41,799 nt of DNA from Oscillibacter sp. ER4 (GCF_000765235.1 NZ_JPJG01000027.1:1-41799), one strand, 5' to 3'; counted from the first letter of the stretch, positions 30,946 through 40,671 are shown. Numbers and translations: made by a program. The notes: generated from the sequence alone by a model not told the origin.

Positions 30946-31770
30946 TTACGCCGTGAAGATCTTGTCCTCCGCTCTGCGCGTGTAGTCGCGTTCGAGCATC
31001 GCGCGGTGCGAGAGGAACGCGGGATCATCGAAATACTTCGCACCCATCGGGCAGTTGCGCACGCAGGAGTGGCATTTGATGCACACGCCCACGACCTCGG
31101 TGACATCATCGGGATTGATCGAGCCCATCGGGCAGAGTGAGGCGCACACACCGCAGTGGATACACTTGTCGAGGTCGGTCTTGGGCTTCGCCTTCAGAAA
31201 CACCTTCGGTTCGCCATCGAGGCCCAGCGGGCGGTAATACGGCGCGTCGGCGTCACCGTCGACCGTGACGGGCGCGGGATACTCGGTCATCCGCACGATG
31301 CGGCCCACGACCGCGGAACCGAGCTTTGCAAGCTCCGCCATATCGTCAGAATCGGGTCTGCCGTTGGCAAGCGCGTCGGTAAAAGCGTGACGGCAGGCAA
31401 ACGCGCCCGCGCCGATGGTATGGAAGCCGTCCGCTTCCAGGCAGGCGCAGAGCTCGGCAAGCGAATTGTCGAAGCTGCGGTTGCCGAACGTCACGACCGG
31501 TACAGCCAGCGCGCCGTTTCCGTGAAAGCCGGACTTCACAAAGTCGAGCAGCTTATTTGGAAGCTTGCCCGCGTAGGTTGGCATACCGAATACGACAAGG
31601 TCGCCCACGGCAAACTCATACGCTTCCTCGCGCGCGGCGGGCAGCGTGAAATCGCGCACCTCGAGCGGCACGTCGAAGCTGACGGCAAGGGCATTTGCAA
31701 GCGTGGTGGTCACCTTTCTGGTGTTGCCGGTGGCGCTGAAATAGACTGCGTAAACCTGAGAAATGTTCAT
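30946..31770 (-). CDS. EFR1-family flavodoxin/ferredoxin protein
   Basis: 274 aa. N-terminal flavodoxin fold with FMN phosphate loop SATGNTRK (12-19) and FGMPTYAGKLP. The C-terminal part is a two-cluster ferredoxin: Cys203, 206, 209, 213 and Cys230, 233, 236, 240 (CxxCxxCxxxCP twice), so two [4Fe-4S] centres. The EFR1 family occurs in anaerobes and its partners are mostly unknown; it should act as a cytosolic electron carrier or reductase. ATG has AGAAGG upstream. Last gene of the leftward run, 44 bp after the Cys-rich small gene. Confidence 0.9.
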   Translation of the reverse strand: MNISQVYAVYFSATGNTRKVTTTLANALAVSFDVPLEVRDFTLPAAREEAYEFAVGDLVVFGMPTYAGKLPNKLLDFVKSGFHGNGALAVPVVTFGNRSFDNSLAELCACLEADGFHTIGAGAFACRHAFTDALANGRPDSDDMAELAKLGSAVVGRIVRMTEYPAPVTVDGDADAPYYRPLGLDGEPKVFLKAKPKTDLDKCIHCGVCASLCPMGSINPDDVTEVVGVCIKCHSCVRNCPMGAKYFDDPAFLSHRAMLERDYTRRAEDKIFTA

Positions 31771-31814
31771 GGGAATCGGCCTTCTTTCTTTATTGTTCGG
31801 GGCGCTGCCCGGCC

Positions 31815-32027
31815 TTACAGGGAAAAATCCTCGGAGGTATACTGATCGCGCAGTGTGGCGGGTCTCGGCGGCACACGCTTGAGCGGATCATAGCAAAAGT
31901 GACGGCAGTGGTCAGCGGAATCGACCACGCCGCGGCGGGAACAGATGACCTGCCCTTCGCTGATGACAGATCCGCTCTTGCAGTAGGCGCAGTGCTTTTC
32001 AATGTCCTTGCGGAACAGATGGAACAT
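31815..32027 (-). CDS. 70-aa Cys-rich conserved small protein
   Basis: Starts at ATG 32027 with GGGAGGGAAG upstream and lies 22 bp after clpE. CAYC near residues 13-16, then Cys29, Cys42 and Cys46 with several His and Arg (SADHCRHFCYDPLKRVPPRP), look like a metal- or cluster-binding knuckle. The YDPLKR(V/I)PP ending is a feature I associate with small uncharacterised Clostridia proteins. No signal peptide. Sitting between clpE and the EFR1 gene, it may be a redox or zinc accessory, but nothing in the sequence proves this. Confidence 0.8.
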   Translation of the reverse strand: MFHLFRKDIEKHCAYCKSGSVISEGQVICSRRGVVDSADHCRHFCYDPLKRVPPRPATLRDQYTSEDFSL

Positions 32028-32049
32028 GGTCTTCCCTCCCCTTTCCTGG

Positions 32050-34365
32050 TCACATGCTGCGCACAACGAGCTTGCCGTCCTCCATCGACGCACGGATCTG
32101 CGTAACGGGATGCTCGTAGGAATCGATGATCTGCGCGGCCATGACGTCTTCGAGCTCTTTCTGAATGGTGCGGCGCAGATTGCGCGCGCCGTAGGTCGCG
32201 GAGTAGGACTTCTTGACGAGGTAGTCCTCAACATCCTCGTCCCACGTAAAGTGCAGGCCCTTGTCCTCAAGGCTCTTTTGCAGCTCATCGAGCATGATGT
32301 GGGCGATGCCGGCGAAGTTCTTCTCGTCAAGGCGGTTGAAGCAGATGACCTCGTCCACACGGTTCAGGAATTCGGGGCGCAGGAACTCGCCGAGCGCCTT
32401 CATAGCGCGGTCGCGGTTCTGCTCGTTCACCGTGTGGCCGAAGCCGACGGTGCCCTCCTTGCGCTCGCTGCCCGCGTTGGATGTCATCACGATGACGGTG
32501 TTTTCAAAATTGACCTTGCGGCCGTGGGAGTCAGTGATCTCGCCGTCGTCGAGAATTTGCAGCAGGACATTCATCACGTCAGGGTGCGCCTTTTCAATCT
32601 CGTCGAAAAGGATGACGGCGTAGGGCTTGCGGCGAATCTTTTCGGTCAACTGGCCGGCTTCATCATAGCCGACATAGCCCGGGGGCGAGCCGACGATGCG
32701 GGAGACCGAGTGCTTTTCCATAAACTCGGACATGTCGAGGCGGATCAGCGCATCGGGCGAGTTGAAGAGGTCCTGCGCCAGCTGCTTGACAAGCTCGGTC
32801 TTGCCGACGCCCGTGGGGCCGACAAAGATGAAGCTCACCGGCTTGTGCTTGGGCGAAATGCCCACGCGGTTGCGGCGGATAGCCGCAGCGACAGCCTCGA
32901 CAGCCTCGTCCTGACCAACGATGTGCTCTTTTAAGCGCTTGTCAAGCTCGCTCAGACGGCGGAACTCGTCTTCACGGATACGCGAGGCGGGAATCTTCGT
33001 CCAGAGCTCGATCACGCGGGCGAGGTTGTCCATCGTGAGCTGCGGGTCACCCTGCGCGCAAAGCTCGTCGAGCTCGGTCTGCGCCTTGATGGTAAGGCTC
33101 TTGAGCTCGGCCAGCCGCTCGAAGTCGGGTTCTTCTGCGCCCTGCAACAGCTCGCGCTCCTTGTCGTAATCCTCGATCTCGCGGCGCAACTCCATGCGGC
33201 GGTTGATGTTCTTGTCGTGCAGGTTCAGATCCGAGCATGCCTCGTCGATGAGGTCGATGGCCTTGTCGGGCAAGAAACGGTCGGTGATGTAGCGCTCGGA
33301 TAGCAGCACTGCCTGACGCAGAATGCCCTCGGGAATTTTGACACCGTGGAACTGCTCGTAGTAGTGGGCGATGCCCTTCAAGATTTTGAGCGTATCCTCC
33401 ATGTTCGGCTCATTGACCGTGACCGGCTGGAAACGACGCTCAAGTGCGGTATCCTTTTCGATGTGCTTGCGGTACTCGGTAAAGGTCGTCGCGCCGATGA
33501 CCTGAATTTCGCCTCGGGAGAGCGCAGGCTTCAAGATGTTGGCGGCGTTCATGCTGCCCTCGGCGTCGCCCGCGCCGACGATGTTGTGCACCTCGTCGAT
33601 GACAAGGATGACGTTGCCCATCTTGCGGATTTCCTCGATGAGGCCCTTCATGCGGCTCTCAAACTGGCCGCGGAACTGCGTGCCCGCGACGAGCGCGGTG
33701 AGGTCAAGAAGATAAACCTCCTTGCTTCTGAGCTTGAAGGGCACGTCACCCGCGACGATGCGCTGGGCGAGGCCCTCGGCAATGGCCGTCTTGCCGACGC
33801 CCGGCTCACCGATCAGGCAGGGGTTGTTCTTCTGGCGGCGGTTCAAGATTTGGATGACGCGCTCGATCTCCTCCTCGCGGCCGACGACCGCGTCGAGCTT
33901 GCCGTCGCGTGCGCGCTGGGAGAGATTGATGCAGTAGGAGTCGAGGAATTTGTGCTTGCTCCCCTTTTCGACCTTCTTGTTGCTGCGCGGGCTCTGCGTC
34001 TGCTCGGCCTCGTTGCCATTTTGTGCGTCGTTCGCAGCGGGATTTCCGCCGAAAAAGCGGCTCAGGAACGGGAATGTGGCGGTCTTGCCGTCCTCGTCCT
34101 CGTTATCGGCGTCCGGATCGTCGGCGTCGGTCAGACCTTCGAGGTTTTCCGCGCCGCCGAAGGCGCCCATCATTTCATTGGAGATATTGTCAAGGTCCTC
34201 ATCCGTGATGCCCATGCGGCGCATCATCTCGTCCACCTGCGGCAGTCCGAGATTTTTCGCGCACTTGAGGCAAAGTCCTTCGTTGACGTTCTGCCCGTTT
34301 TCCTGACGGGTGATGAACACAACGGCGATATTCTTTTTACATCTGGAACAAAGTTGCGGCTGCAT
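32050..34365 (-). CDS. clpE: ClpE-type Clp protease ATPase
   Basis: 771 aa. The N-terminus carries a zinc knuckle, Cys6, Cys9, Cys32, Cys35 (CSRC and CLKC), in place of the Clp_N repeats of ClpC/ClpB, which is the ClpE hallmark. An acidic linker (about 75-95, Asp/Glu-rich) follows. First Walker A GEPGVGKT at 186-193, a short coiled middle region at about 400-450, second Walker A GPTGVGKT at 516-523, and a VGFG loop at 640-643 that should dock ClpP. It unfolds substrates for ClpP in stress. AAGGAGG precedes the ATG. 24 bp after cvpA. ClpE genes are often CtsR-regulated, but no CtsR repeat is visible here. Confidence 0.9.
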   Translation of the reverse strand: MQPQLCSRCKKNIAVVFITRQENGQNVNEGLCLKCAKNLGLPQVDEMMRRMGITDEDLDNISNEMMGAFGGAENLEGLTDADDPDADNEDEDGKTATFPFLSRFFGGNPAANDAQNGNEAEQTQSPRSNKKVEKGSKHKFLDSYCINLSQRARDGKLDAVVGREEEIERVIQILNRRQKNNPCLIGEPGVGKTAIAEGLAQRIVAGDVPFKLRSKEVYLLDLTALVAGTQFRGQFESRMKGLIEEIRKMGNVILVIDEVHNIVGAGDAEGSMNAANILKPALSRGEIQVIGATTFTEYRKHIEKDTALERRFQPVTVNEPNMEDTLKILKGIAHYYEQFHGVKIPEGILRQAVLLSERYITDRFLPDKAIDLIDEACSDLNLHDKNINRRMELRREIEDYDKERELLQGAEEPDFERLAELKSLTIKAQTELDELCAQGDPQLTMDNLARVIELWTKIPASRIREDEFRRLSELDKRLKEHIVGQDEAVEAVAAAIRRNRVGISPKHKPVSFIFVGPTGVGKTELVKQLAQDLFNSPDALIRLDMSEFMEKHSVSRIVGSPPGYVGYDEAGQLTEKIRRKPYAVILFDEIEKAHPDVMNVLLQILDDGEITDSHGRKVNFENTVIVMTSNAGSERKEGTVGFGHTVNEQNRDRAMKALGEFLRPEFLNRVDEVICFNRLDEKNFAGIAHIMLDELQKSLEDKGLHFTWDEDVEDYLVKKSYSATYGARNLRRTIQKELEDVMAAQIIDSYEHPVTQIRASMEDGKLVVRSM

Positions 34366-34389
34366 AGTATTTCCTCCTTGGGGTAAAGA

Positions 34390-35151
34390 TCAGGGTAACA
34401 GCGCGGCGACAAGCCCGCGCGGAGTATGACTCATAAAAAACGATAACAGATACGTGCCCTCGTAGTCGGCAAAGGCCTTGATGCCGAGCTTCGGTGCGAC
34501 ATCGCAGACGAGAAACAGCAAAAGTGCGCCCTCGATCAGGCCCAGCGCGCCGCCGCCGATGGTGTTGAGCGCGTTCAGCACTGGCAAGTCTAACACCTTG
34601 TCAATGCCCCCCGTCACTAAGCGGAGCAGCAGCGTGAGCACCAAAAAGCACAGCACGAACACGAGTGTCCTCACCACGCTGCCGAGCAGCGTCCTTACGG
34701 CGGCAAGCGCTGCGTCGCGCGCGGCATTTCGAAGCGACTGACGCACCGCGCCGTCGAAATCGAAGCGCAGCAGCTTTTTGAGAAGGCCTGTCACCGCGAG
34801 CGGCGAATCGTCCTGCCAAACGTTTTCCGCGTCCTGCGCGGCGTCGCCGTTTGGCGTTTCACCCGAGGCGTTGCTCTCCGCCGGGGTCTCCCCCTCGATC
34901 TGCGGGACATCCCCCTCCGGTGTCTGCGATTCGGTATCAAACCACTCCTCCACGCTCTTTTCAAGGCGCGGCATCAGCATGTCGGTCACGGGCTCGGTCA
35001 AAGCATCGGTCAGGAGCGACGCGCCGATCAGCGCGAGCACGATTGCCGCCAGCGCCATAAAGCTGCGGAACAGCCCCCGCTTGGCGCCGAACACGACGCT
35101 TAAAATGAGCACGAGCGCGAAGACTGCATCGATCATAAGACCATTATTCAC
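34390..35151 (-). CDS. CvpA-family membrane protein
   Basis: 253 aa, GTG start with AAAGGAG ten bases upstream. The N-terminal CvpA part (IDAVFALVLILSVVFGAKRGLFRSFMAL) and a later paired membrane part (LVFVLCFLVLTLLLRLV, then LNTIGGGALGLIEGALLLFLV) are separated by an insert of about 70 residues that is acidic and low complexity (roughly 75-120), probably exposed. The family is loosely tied to colicin V production and envelope functions; its role in Clostridia is unknown. Between DUF5711 and clpE in a leftward run. Confidence 0.85.
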   Translation of the reverse strand: MNNGLMIDAVFALVLILSVVFGAKRGLFRSFMALAAIVLALIGASLLTDALTEPVTDMLMPRLEKSVEEWFDTESQTPEGDVPQIEGETPAESNASGETPNGDAAQDAENVWQDDSPLAVTGLLKKLLRFDFDGAVRQSLRNAARDAALAAVRTLLGSVVRTLVFVLCFLVLTLLLRLVTGGIDKVLDLPVLNALNTIGGGALGLIEGALLLFLVCDVAPKLGIKAFADYEGTYLLSFFMSHTPRGLVAALLP

Positions 35152-35207
35152 GTTTCCCGCGCTCCTTTCAAGTCATAAATTGTAACATTTTTAGCGTTTT
35201 ACAGAAA

Positions 35208-36410
35208 TTACGGAATATAAAGCCAGGCGGACGACGAGCCGATCAGCACCGCCGTACCATCCTCGCGCATGATGACAGAGCGCGCGTACTCCGTGCCGTC
35301 CAGCCGCGCGTATTCCTGCAGCTGCGGCGTGTAGAGCACCAGACTGTCGCTGTACAGCACGGCGATATACTTCCCCGCCGCGGACATGGACAGAACCTCC
35401 TGACTGCTGTCGAGACTTGCCATCTCTGTACCGTCGGACGAGACAGTCACGAGCTTCATGGTGCTACCCGAGCGGTAGCGGCTCAGCAGCAGCGCCGCGT
35501 AGTTGTCGCCGCCCATGCTCGAACCGCGCAGATACGGGTATTCGTAGCGATAGCTGCCGGAAAGCGTACCGTCCGATGAAAAGAGCGTCAAGCTCTCGTC
35601 CGTCAGGCACGAGAGCGTACCGGCCACGCTGTCGAGCGATAGCAGGAGCGAGCCCGTGAGTGTGTTGACTGAATCGGCCTTATCACTGCCGAGGGAGTAA
35701 ATGCTCACCGTGTCGGCGAATGTGCCGTCCGACTCGCCGAGCGTCACCGCCGCCATGCGCTTGCAGTCGCGCATGACGACCGCGTCGATGACATAGTGCT
35801 CCGAGGAGTTGAAGGCAAACGTCTTCTCGCCCGAAGCGTCGTACACCGTAACAGCGGACTTGTAGCCGCTCTTTTCGGCGTTGAGCGCCAGATAGTCCGA
35901 GGAATTGACGCTGACCGACAGGATATTGCCGCTGCACTCGCCGCTCATATCGCGCACAAGGCCGCTTGCAGAGTAAATAAAAAGCGTCTGCCCGCCGATA
36001 TCATAGACCGCGGCGGTCTGGCCGCCGACAGCGATGGCGGGATTCGTGAGCTTCACACTCATGCTGTCCACCACGCTGCCGCTGCTGCTGTAGATCGACA
36101 CGCCCGTCGTCGAAGCGACGATCAGATGGTCGCCGAGCAGCGCAAAGGTGTTGCTGCGGTCGTTGCTGAACGAGTACATCTCCACCTTGCCCTGCTCATC
36201 CTGCGTGACCTTATTGTAGGAGAAAAGGCGGCGCACACTGTCAAGGCTGCTCAGGTCCTTCCACGCCGCGGCGACGACCACGGCCAGCACGACCACAAGC
36301 GCCAGAATCACCATCAGCGCCCGCTTGAGCCCGCCGCCGGAGCGGCGCGGGGCCGCCTGCGAGCGCCTCAGCTCCTCGCGTGTTCCCTTTTCCTCTTTGA
36401 GATCATTCAT
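35208..36410 (-). CDS. DUF5711-family membrane-anchored beta-propeller-like protein
   Basis: 400 aa from ATG 36410, which overlaps the truA stop (AATGAATGA). GAGG lies 12 bases upstream; earlier in-frame ATGs lack a site. A basic cytosolic N-terminus (about 45 residues) precedes one membrane helix (LMVILALVVVLAVVVAAAW). The outside part consists of repeating beta-strand units with Ser/Asp-rich turns, each ending in patterns such as VSIYSSSGSVVDSM and LTLFSSDGTLSGSY, as in propeller repeats. DUF5711 is a Clostridia family without known function. It may help in envelope sensing or assembly. Confidence 0.8.
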   Translation of the reverse strand: MNDLKEEKGTREELRRSQAAPRRSGGGLKRALMVILALVVVLAVVVAAAWKDLSSLDSVRRLFSYNKVTQDEQGKVEMYSFSNDRSNTFALLGDHLIVASTTGVSIYSSSGSVVDSMSVKLTNPAIAVGGQTAAVYDIGGQTLFIYSASGLVRDMSGECSGNILSVSVNSSDYLALNAEKSGYKSAVTVYDASGEKTFAFNSSEHYVIDAVVMRDCKRMAAVTLGESDGTFADTVSIYSLGSDKADSVNTLTGSLLLSLDSVAGTLSCLTDESLTLFSSDGTLSGSYRYEYPYLRGSSMGGDNYAALLLSRYRSGSTMKLVTVSSDGTEMASLDSSQEVLSMSAAGKYIAVLYSDSLVLYTPQLQEYARLDGTEYARSVIMREDGTAVLIGSSSAWLYIP

Positions 36411-37158
36411 TGAGCCGTTCATCCTCATACCAAAGTCTCGTCATGTACAGTCCGCCCGGCGGCACCGTGGGGCCGGCGAGCGAGCGGTCGCCGGAGGCCA
36501 GGATCTCGGGGATGTCCTCTGGCGTGAGCTTCCCCTCGGCGGCGTAGAGCACCGTGCCGGTGATCGCCCGTACCATGTTATACAGGAACCCGTCCGCGCA
36601 GACCTTGAGTTCCAAAAGATCACCCGAGCGCGACACGCGGCAGTAGTGCACGGTGCGCACGGTGGTCTTCGTCTCCGTGCCGACAGAGCGGACGGCGCGG
36701 AAATCGTGCGTGCCCTCAAAGGCGCGCGCCGCGCGGTCCATCACCTCTTCGTCGAGGTGCTTGGGGTAAAAGTACGCCCGATTGACATAGAACGGGTTTT
36801 TGATGCGGGAATTATAGATGCGATAGGTGTATTCCTTTTTTTGACACGAGAGGATCGCGTTGAAATCCTCCGCCACCTCAAGCGCCTCGCGCACGACGAT
36901 ATCCTCCGGCGTGTGCGTATTGATGGCAAACGGCAGGCGCTCGACCGGAATGCGCGACTCGGTATGGAAATTGGCGATGTAGCGCTCGGCGTGCACGCCC
37001 GCGTCCGTGCGGCCGCAGCCGACGAGCTTGACGTTCCCGCCGCAGACATTTGAGAGGCCCTTTTCCATCGTCTCGCAGACGCTTGAGACCGTCTTCTGCA
37101 CCTGCCAGCCGTGATAGGCCGTGCCGTTATACATGAGCTTGAGGGCGATGTTTCGCAT
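36403..37158 (-). CDS. truA: tRNA pseudouridine synthase A
   Basis: 251 aa from ATG 37158 (AAAGGA upstream; the longer reading is out of family). It forms pseudouridine at positions 38-40 of the tRNA anticodon stem. Catalytic Asp52 is in GCGRTDAGVHA. Other family marks are YNGTAYHGWQ at the N-terminus, FHDF-like GTHDFRAV and FLYNMVRAITGTVL. Normal length. The ecfT stop lies 17 bp upstream; truA commonly follows ecfT in Firmicutes. The stop overlaps the DUF5711 start. Confidence 0.95.
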   Translation of the reverse strand: MRNIALKLMYNGTAYHGWQVQKTVSSVCETMEKGLSNVCGGNVKLVGCGRTDAGVHAERYIANFHTESRIPVERLPFAINTHTPEDIVVREALEVAEDFNAILSCQKKEYTYRIYNSRIKNPFYVNRAYFYPKHLDEEVMDRAARAFEGTHDFRAVRSVGTETKTTVRTVHYCRVSRSGDLLELKVCADGFLYNMVRAITGTVLYAAEGKLTPEDIPEILASGDRSLAGPTVPPGGLYMTRLWYEDERLNE

Positions 37159-37175
37159 AAAAGCGTCCTTTCTTC

Positions 37176-37967
37176 TTATCGCAGCGCGATGACCGCGGCC
37201 ACGAGCACGGCATAATAGCCGAGCACCAGATAGTCGCGCGTCTGGTAGTGCAGCACATTGAGCTTCGTGCGGCCTTCGTCGCCGTGGTAGCAGCGGCATT
37301 CCATGGCCGTCGCCAGCTCGTCGGCGCGGCGGAACGCGCTGACAAACAGCGGCACGAGCAGCGGCACGAGCGCCTTGGCGCGCTGCATGAGGCTGCCAGT
37401 CTCAAAGTCGGCGCCGCGCGCCTTCTGCGCGGACATGATCTTATCCGTCTCCTCGATGAGCGTCGGGATGAAGCGAAGCGCGATCGACATCATCATCGCG
37501 AGCTCATGCACGGGGACCTTGATCTTCTTGAGCGGACCCAGCAAACTCTCCAGACCGTCCGTCAGGCGGATGGGAGAGGTCGTATACGTGAGCAGGAACG
37601 TTCCCATGATCAAAAGCGTGATGCGCAGCATCATCGTGATGGCGGCGCGCACACCCTCGATCGTAATGCGGAAGATCCAAAAATGGCACAGCTCCGTGCC
37701 GGGGGTGTAAAAGAGGTTCAAAAGCGCCGTGAACGCGATAATGAACAGCACCGGCTTTAATCCCTTGAAAAGCGCCTTCGCGCCCACGCGCGAGATGCGC
37801 ACGGCGACAATCAGCGTCAGAATGAGAACGCCGTAGGCAATGTAGCTCTTCGCCGTAAAGAGCGCCACGACGTAAAACACCGTGACGAGGAGCTTTGTGC
37901 GCGGGTCGAGCTTATGGGCGAGCGTGTCGCCCGGGAAAAACTGGCCGAGCGTGATATCCTTCAGCAT
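37176..37967 (-). CDS. ecfT: ECF transporter transmembrane component EcfT
   Basis: 263 aa, about five hydrophobic helices. Links the two ATPases to exchangeable S-components for vitamin uptake. The two coupling motifs appear as SAQKARGAD (about 180) and AMECRCYHG (about 225); the second usually reads AMxxRGY, so the Cys in place of Gly is a mild variant. ATG is preceded by GAGGGGG and overlaps the end of ecfA2. With ecfA1 and ecfA2 this makes a complete group II energising module without an S-component in the operon. Confidence 0.92.
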   Translation of the reverse strand: MLKDITLGQFFPGDTLAHKLDPRTKLLVTVFYVVALFTAKSYIAYGVLILTLIVAVRISRVGAKALFKGLKPVLFIIAFTALLNLFYTPGTELCHFWIFRITIEGVRAAITMMLRITLLIMGTFLLTYTTSPIRLTDGLESLLGPLKKIKVPVHELAMMMSIALRFIPTLIEETDKIMSAQKARGADFETGSLMQRAKALVPLLVPLFVSAFRRADELATAMECRCYHGDEGRTKLNVLHYQTRDYLVLGYYAVLVAAVIALR

Positions 37968-38830
37968 TTTTTGCCGCCCCCTCTCTTGAGCGCGACAAGC
38001 TCTTTGCTGAGCTCATCGACGGTGTAAACGGCGGGGTTGATGGCAATGCCTTTATCGCGCAGCGCCATCGCGACGCGCGTGACCTGCGGCACGTCAAGGC
38101 CCGCGGTCATCAGCTCGTCGCCGCGGGCGAAGACCTCGCGCGGCGTGCCGCTCATGAGCACATGGCTGTCCGACAGGACAACGATGCGGTCGACGTTTTT
38201 CGCGATCTCCTCCATGCTGTGGCTCACGAGCACGACGGTCGTGCCGCGCGCGCGGTGGAATTCGCGAATATTCGCAAGCAGCTCTTCCCTGCCCTGCGGG
38301 TCAAGTCCCGCGCTCGGCTCGTCGAGCACGAGCACCTCGGGCTCCATCGCAATAACGCCCGCGATGGCGACGCGGCGCTTCTGTCCGCCGGAGAGGGCAA
38401 ACGGCGATTTTTCCAGCAGATCGTCGGTAAGCCCCGCAAAGTGCGCGGATTCGCGCACGCGGCGGTCGATCTCGTCTTTGGATAGGCCCATGTTCGTCGG
38501 GCCGAACGCGATATCGCGGTAAACGGTCTCTTCAAAGAGCTGGTATTCCGGATACTGGAACACGAGGCCCACGCGGAATCTTACGTCCCGAATTTTCTTC
38601 GGGTCCGACCAGATGTCCTCCCCGCCAAGCAAAATGCGGCCGGAGGTCGGCTTGAGCAGGCCGTTCAGGTGCTGGATCAGCGTCGACTTGCCGCTGCCCG
38701 TGTGGCCGATGATGCCCAAAAATTCGCCGCGATAGATTGCGAGCGACATATCCTGCACCGCACTGCGGCAGAACGGCGTGCCCTCCCCGTAGGTGTGCGT
38801 CAGGTTTTCTACACGAATGATCTCTTCCAA
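37961..38830 (-). CDS. ecfA2: ECF transporter ATPase EcfA2
   Basis: 289 aa. Start chosen at TTG 38830, which has AAGAGG nine bases upstream just past the ecfA1 stop; the TTG at 38863 would overlap ecfA1 by 20 bp and lacks a site. ABC ATPase with Walker A GHTGSGKS (42-49), Q-loop FQYPEYQLFEETV, signature LSGGQKRR, Walker B VLVLDEP and the switch His in VSHSMEE. The family C-terminal domain follows. FEETV after the Q-loop is typical of EcfA2. Overlaps ecfT by 7 bp. Confidence 0.92.
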   Translation of the reverse strand: MEEIIRVENLTHTYGEGTPFCRSAVQDMSLAIYRGEFLGIIGHTGSGKSTLIQHLNGLLKPTSGRILLGGEDIWSDPKKIRDVRFRVGLVFQYPEYQLFEETVYRDIAFGPTNMGLSKDEIDRRVRESAHFAGLTDDLLEKSPFALSGGQKRRVAIAGVIAMEPEVLVLDEPSAGLDPQGREELLANIREFHRARGTTVVLVSHSMEEIAKNVDRIVVLSDSHVLMSGTPREVFARGDELMTAGLDVPQVTRVAMALRDKGIAINPAVYTVDELSKELVALKRGGGKKC

Positions 38831-38843
38831 GGTTACAGTCCTC

Positions 38844-39686
38844 TTAGGTAAAATTTTTCGCAATGGCGTCTGCGCATTCCTCTACGGTGATGGCATCCAC
38901 GGGGACGTCCATGCCCGCCTCGCGCAGGGAAAAGAGCAGCGAGACCGTGTCCGGCACGGCAAGGCCGATGTCCTCCAGCTCCTTTTTGCGGGTGAAAACC
39001 TCGCGCGGCTTTCCGTCCATGACGACAAGGCCGTCGTTCATCACGATGACGCGGTCAGCGTGCTCGGCTTCGTTCATGTGGTGGGTGATGAGGACGACCG
39101 TGATGCCCTGCTCGCGGTTGAGCTTTTCGACGGCCGCGAGCACCTCGCGCCGGCCGATGGGGTCGAGCATGGCGGTCGCCTCGTCGAGCACGATGCACTC
39201 GGGTTTCATCGCCAGCACACCCGCGATGGCGATGCGCTGCTTCTGTCCGCCGGAGAGCAGATGCGGCGCGTGCTTGACGAACTGCGTCATGCCGACGGCC
39301 TCGAGCGCGTCGTCCACGCGCTTTCTGATCTCGGCGCTCGGCACGCCCAAATTCTCGGGAGCGAACGCGACATCCTCTTCGACGACATTTGCCACGATCT
39401 GGTTGTCCGGATTCTGAAACACCATGCCCACGCGCCTGCGAATTTCAAGCAGGAGCGATTCGTCCATCGTGTCCATGCCCTCGACATAGACCTTGCCGCC
39501 GCTTGGCAGCAGGACTGCGTTGAAGGTCTTGGCAAGCGTCGATTTTCCGCTGCCGTTGTGGCCGAGGATCACGACAAAGCTGCCGCGCTCGATGGTCACA
39601 TCCACCCCGCGCAGCGCGCGGGTGTTCACCTGGTCTTCCGTGCCCGGATAGGTAAAGGCCAGGTCTTGGGTCTTGATCATTTCCAT
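38844..39686 (-). CDS. ecfA1: ECF transporter ATPase EcfA1
   Basis: 280 aa. ABC ATPase with Walker A GHNGSGKS (42-49), Q-loop FQNPDNQIVANVVEEDVAF, signature LSGGQKQR (144-151), and Walker B CIVLDEATAMLDP with the Ala/Thr in place of the usual Pro/Ser after the Glu, typical of EcfA1. ITHHMNE carries the switch His. ATG is preceded by AAGGAA. Second gene of the leftward run; 72 bp separate it from the methyltransferase gene, with two small hairpins. Confidence 0.93.
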   Translation of the reverse strand: MEMIKTQDLAFTYPGTEDQVNTRALRGVDVTIERGSFVVILGHNGSGKSTLAKTFNAVLLPSGGKVYVEGMDTMDESLLLEIRRRVGMVFQNPDNQIVANVVEEDVAFAPENLGVPSAEIRKRVDDALEAVGMTQFVKHAPHLLSGGQKQRIAIAGVLAMKPECIVLDEATAMLDPIGRREVLAAVEKLNREQGITVVLITHHMNEAEHADRVIVMNDGLVVMDGKPREVFTRKKELEDIGLAVPDTVSLLFSLREAGMDVPVDAITVEECADAIAKNFT

Positions 39687-39711
39687 AAAAGTTGCGTTCC
39701 TTAATCGTTAT

Positions 39712-39751
39712 CCCGAAAGAGCCTTCGGGGATTTATCGCCGCAAAGCGGCG
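39712..39751. repeat. pair of small hairpins between the methyltransferase gene and ecfA1
   Basis: CCCGAA/TTCGGG (39712-39717 with 39724-39729) and CGCCGC/GCGGCG (39737-39742 with 39746-39751). Neither is followed by a T-run on either strand, so they may be RNA processing or stability signals, or attenuate read-through into the ecf genes. Confidence 0.45.
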
Positions 39752-39758
39752 GATTCCT

Positions 39759-40622
39759 TTATTCCGAGAACCAGCGGCCCGTCGCGCCGCAGGGCAGCGC
39801 GAGCCCCGTCTCCGTCACGGGCAGGCCCAGCTCGTCCCACGTGACCTTGCCGCCGTACTTTTCCGCAACGAGCAGGTGCAGCATGTAGCCGAGCACCGAG
39901 GGAGCGAGCCCCGTCGTATACGAGTTGATGATGACAAAAAGCGGCTTGTCCGATAAGACCTGCGCGCAGAGCTTCACGAACGGGAAAAGATTGTCCTCCA
40001 ACTTCCAGACCTCTCCTCCGGGGCCGCGGCCGTAGCTCGGCGGGTCCATGATGATGGCGTCATACACCTTGCCGCGGCGGATCTCACGCTCGACAAATTT
40101 CGCGCAGTCGTCGATGATCCAGCGCACCGGCGCATCGGAAAGGCCGCTGACACGCGCGTTCTCGCGCGCCCAGTTGACCATGCCCTTTGCCGCATCCACG
40201 TGGCAGACCTGAGCGCCTGCCGCCGCACACGCGACAGTCGCGCCGCCGGTGTAGGCAAAGAGGTTCAGCACGCGGATGGGCCGGCCCGCGTTTTTGATCT
40301 TCTCGCGCGCAAAATCCCAGTTGACGGCCTGCTCGGGGAACAGGCCCGTGTGCTTAAAATTCATGGGCTTGACCTGGAATTTGAGATCCTTGTAATTTAC
40401 CGTCCAGCTCTCGGGCAGCTTCTCCTTGTCCCAATGTCCGCCGCCTGAGGACGAGCGGTAATAGCGGCCCTGCGCGTTGCGCCAACCGCGGTTCGTGCGC
40501 GGCGTCTCCCAGATCGCCTGAGGGTCAGGCCGCACCAGAATTTGCTTTCCCCAGCGTTCGAGCTTTTCTCCGCCGCCGCAGTCCAGCAGCTCATAATCTT
40601 CCCAACCGTCCGCGATCCACAT
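39759..40622 (-). CDS. class I SAM-dependent methyltransferase (RlmI/PF10672-like)
   Basis: 287 aa from ATG 40622 (AAAGGAG upstream). The N-terminal small beta domain (about 1-85) resembles the RNA-binding part of large-subunit rRNA methyltransferases. The SAM fold has VLNLFAYTGGATVACAAAGA (motif I) and VCHVDAAKGMV (acidic motif II), and motif IV DAIIMDPPSYGRG. This layout fits the 23S rRNA cytosine or guanine methyltransferase group. There is no PUA domain in front, so it is not a full RlmI. Target base unknown. First gene of the leftward run; own promoter present. Confidence 0.85.
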   Translation of the reverse strand: MWIADGWEDYELLDCGGGEKLERWGKQILVRPDPQAIWETPRTNRGWRNAQGRYYRSSSGGGHWDKEKLPESWTVNYKDLKFQVKPMNFKHTGLFPEQAVNWDFAREKIKNAGRPIRVLNLFAYTGGATVACAAAGAQVCHVDAAKGMVNWARENARVSGLSDAPVRWIIDDCAKFVEREIRRGKVYDAIIMDPPSYGRGPGGEVWKLEDNLFPFVKLCAQVLSDKPLFVIINSYTTGLAPSVLGYMLHLLVAEKYGGKVTWDELGLPVTETGLALPCGATGRWFSE

Positions 40623-40671
40623 ACATTTTCTCCTTTGCCGCATGGGCATACTTGCTCATAATAATCAATGT

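Noticed and set aside
31815-32360. 181-codon minus-strand frame covering the small Cys-rich gene region
   Set aside because: Its upper part is an out-of-frame shadow of clpE; the ribosome site and Cys pattern support the 70-aa frame starting at 32027.
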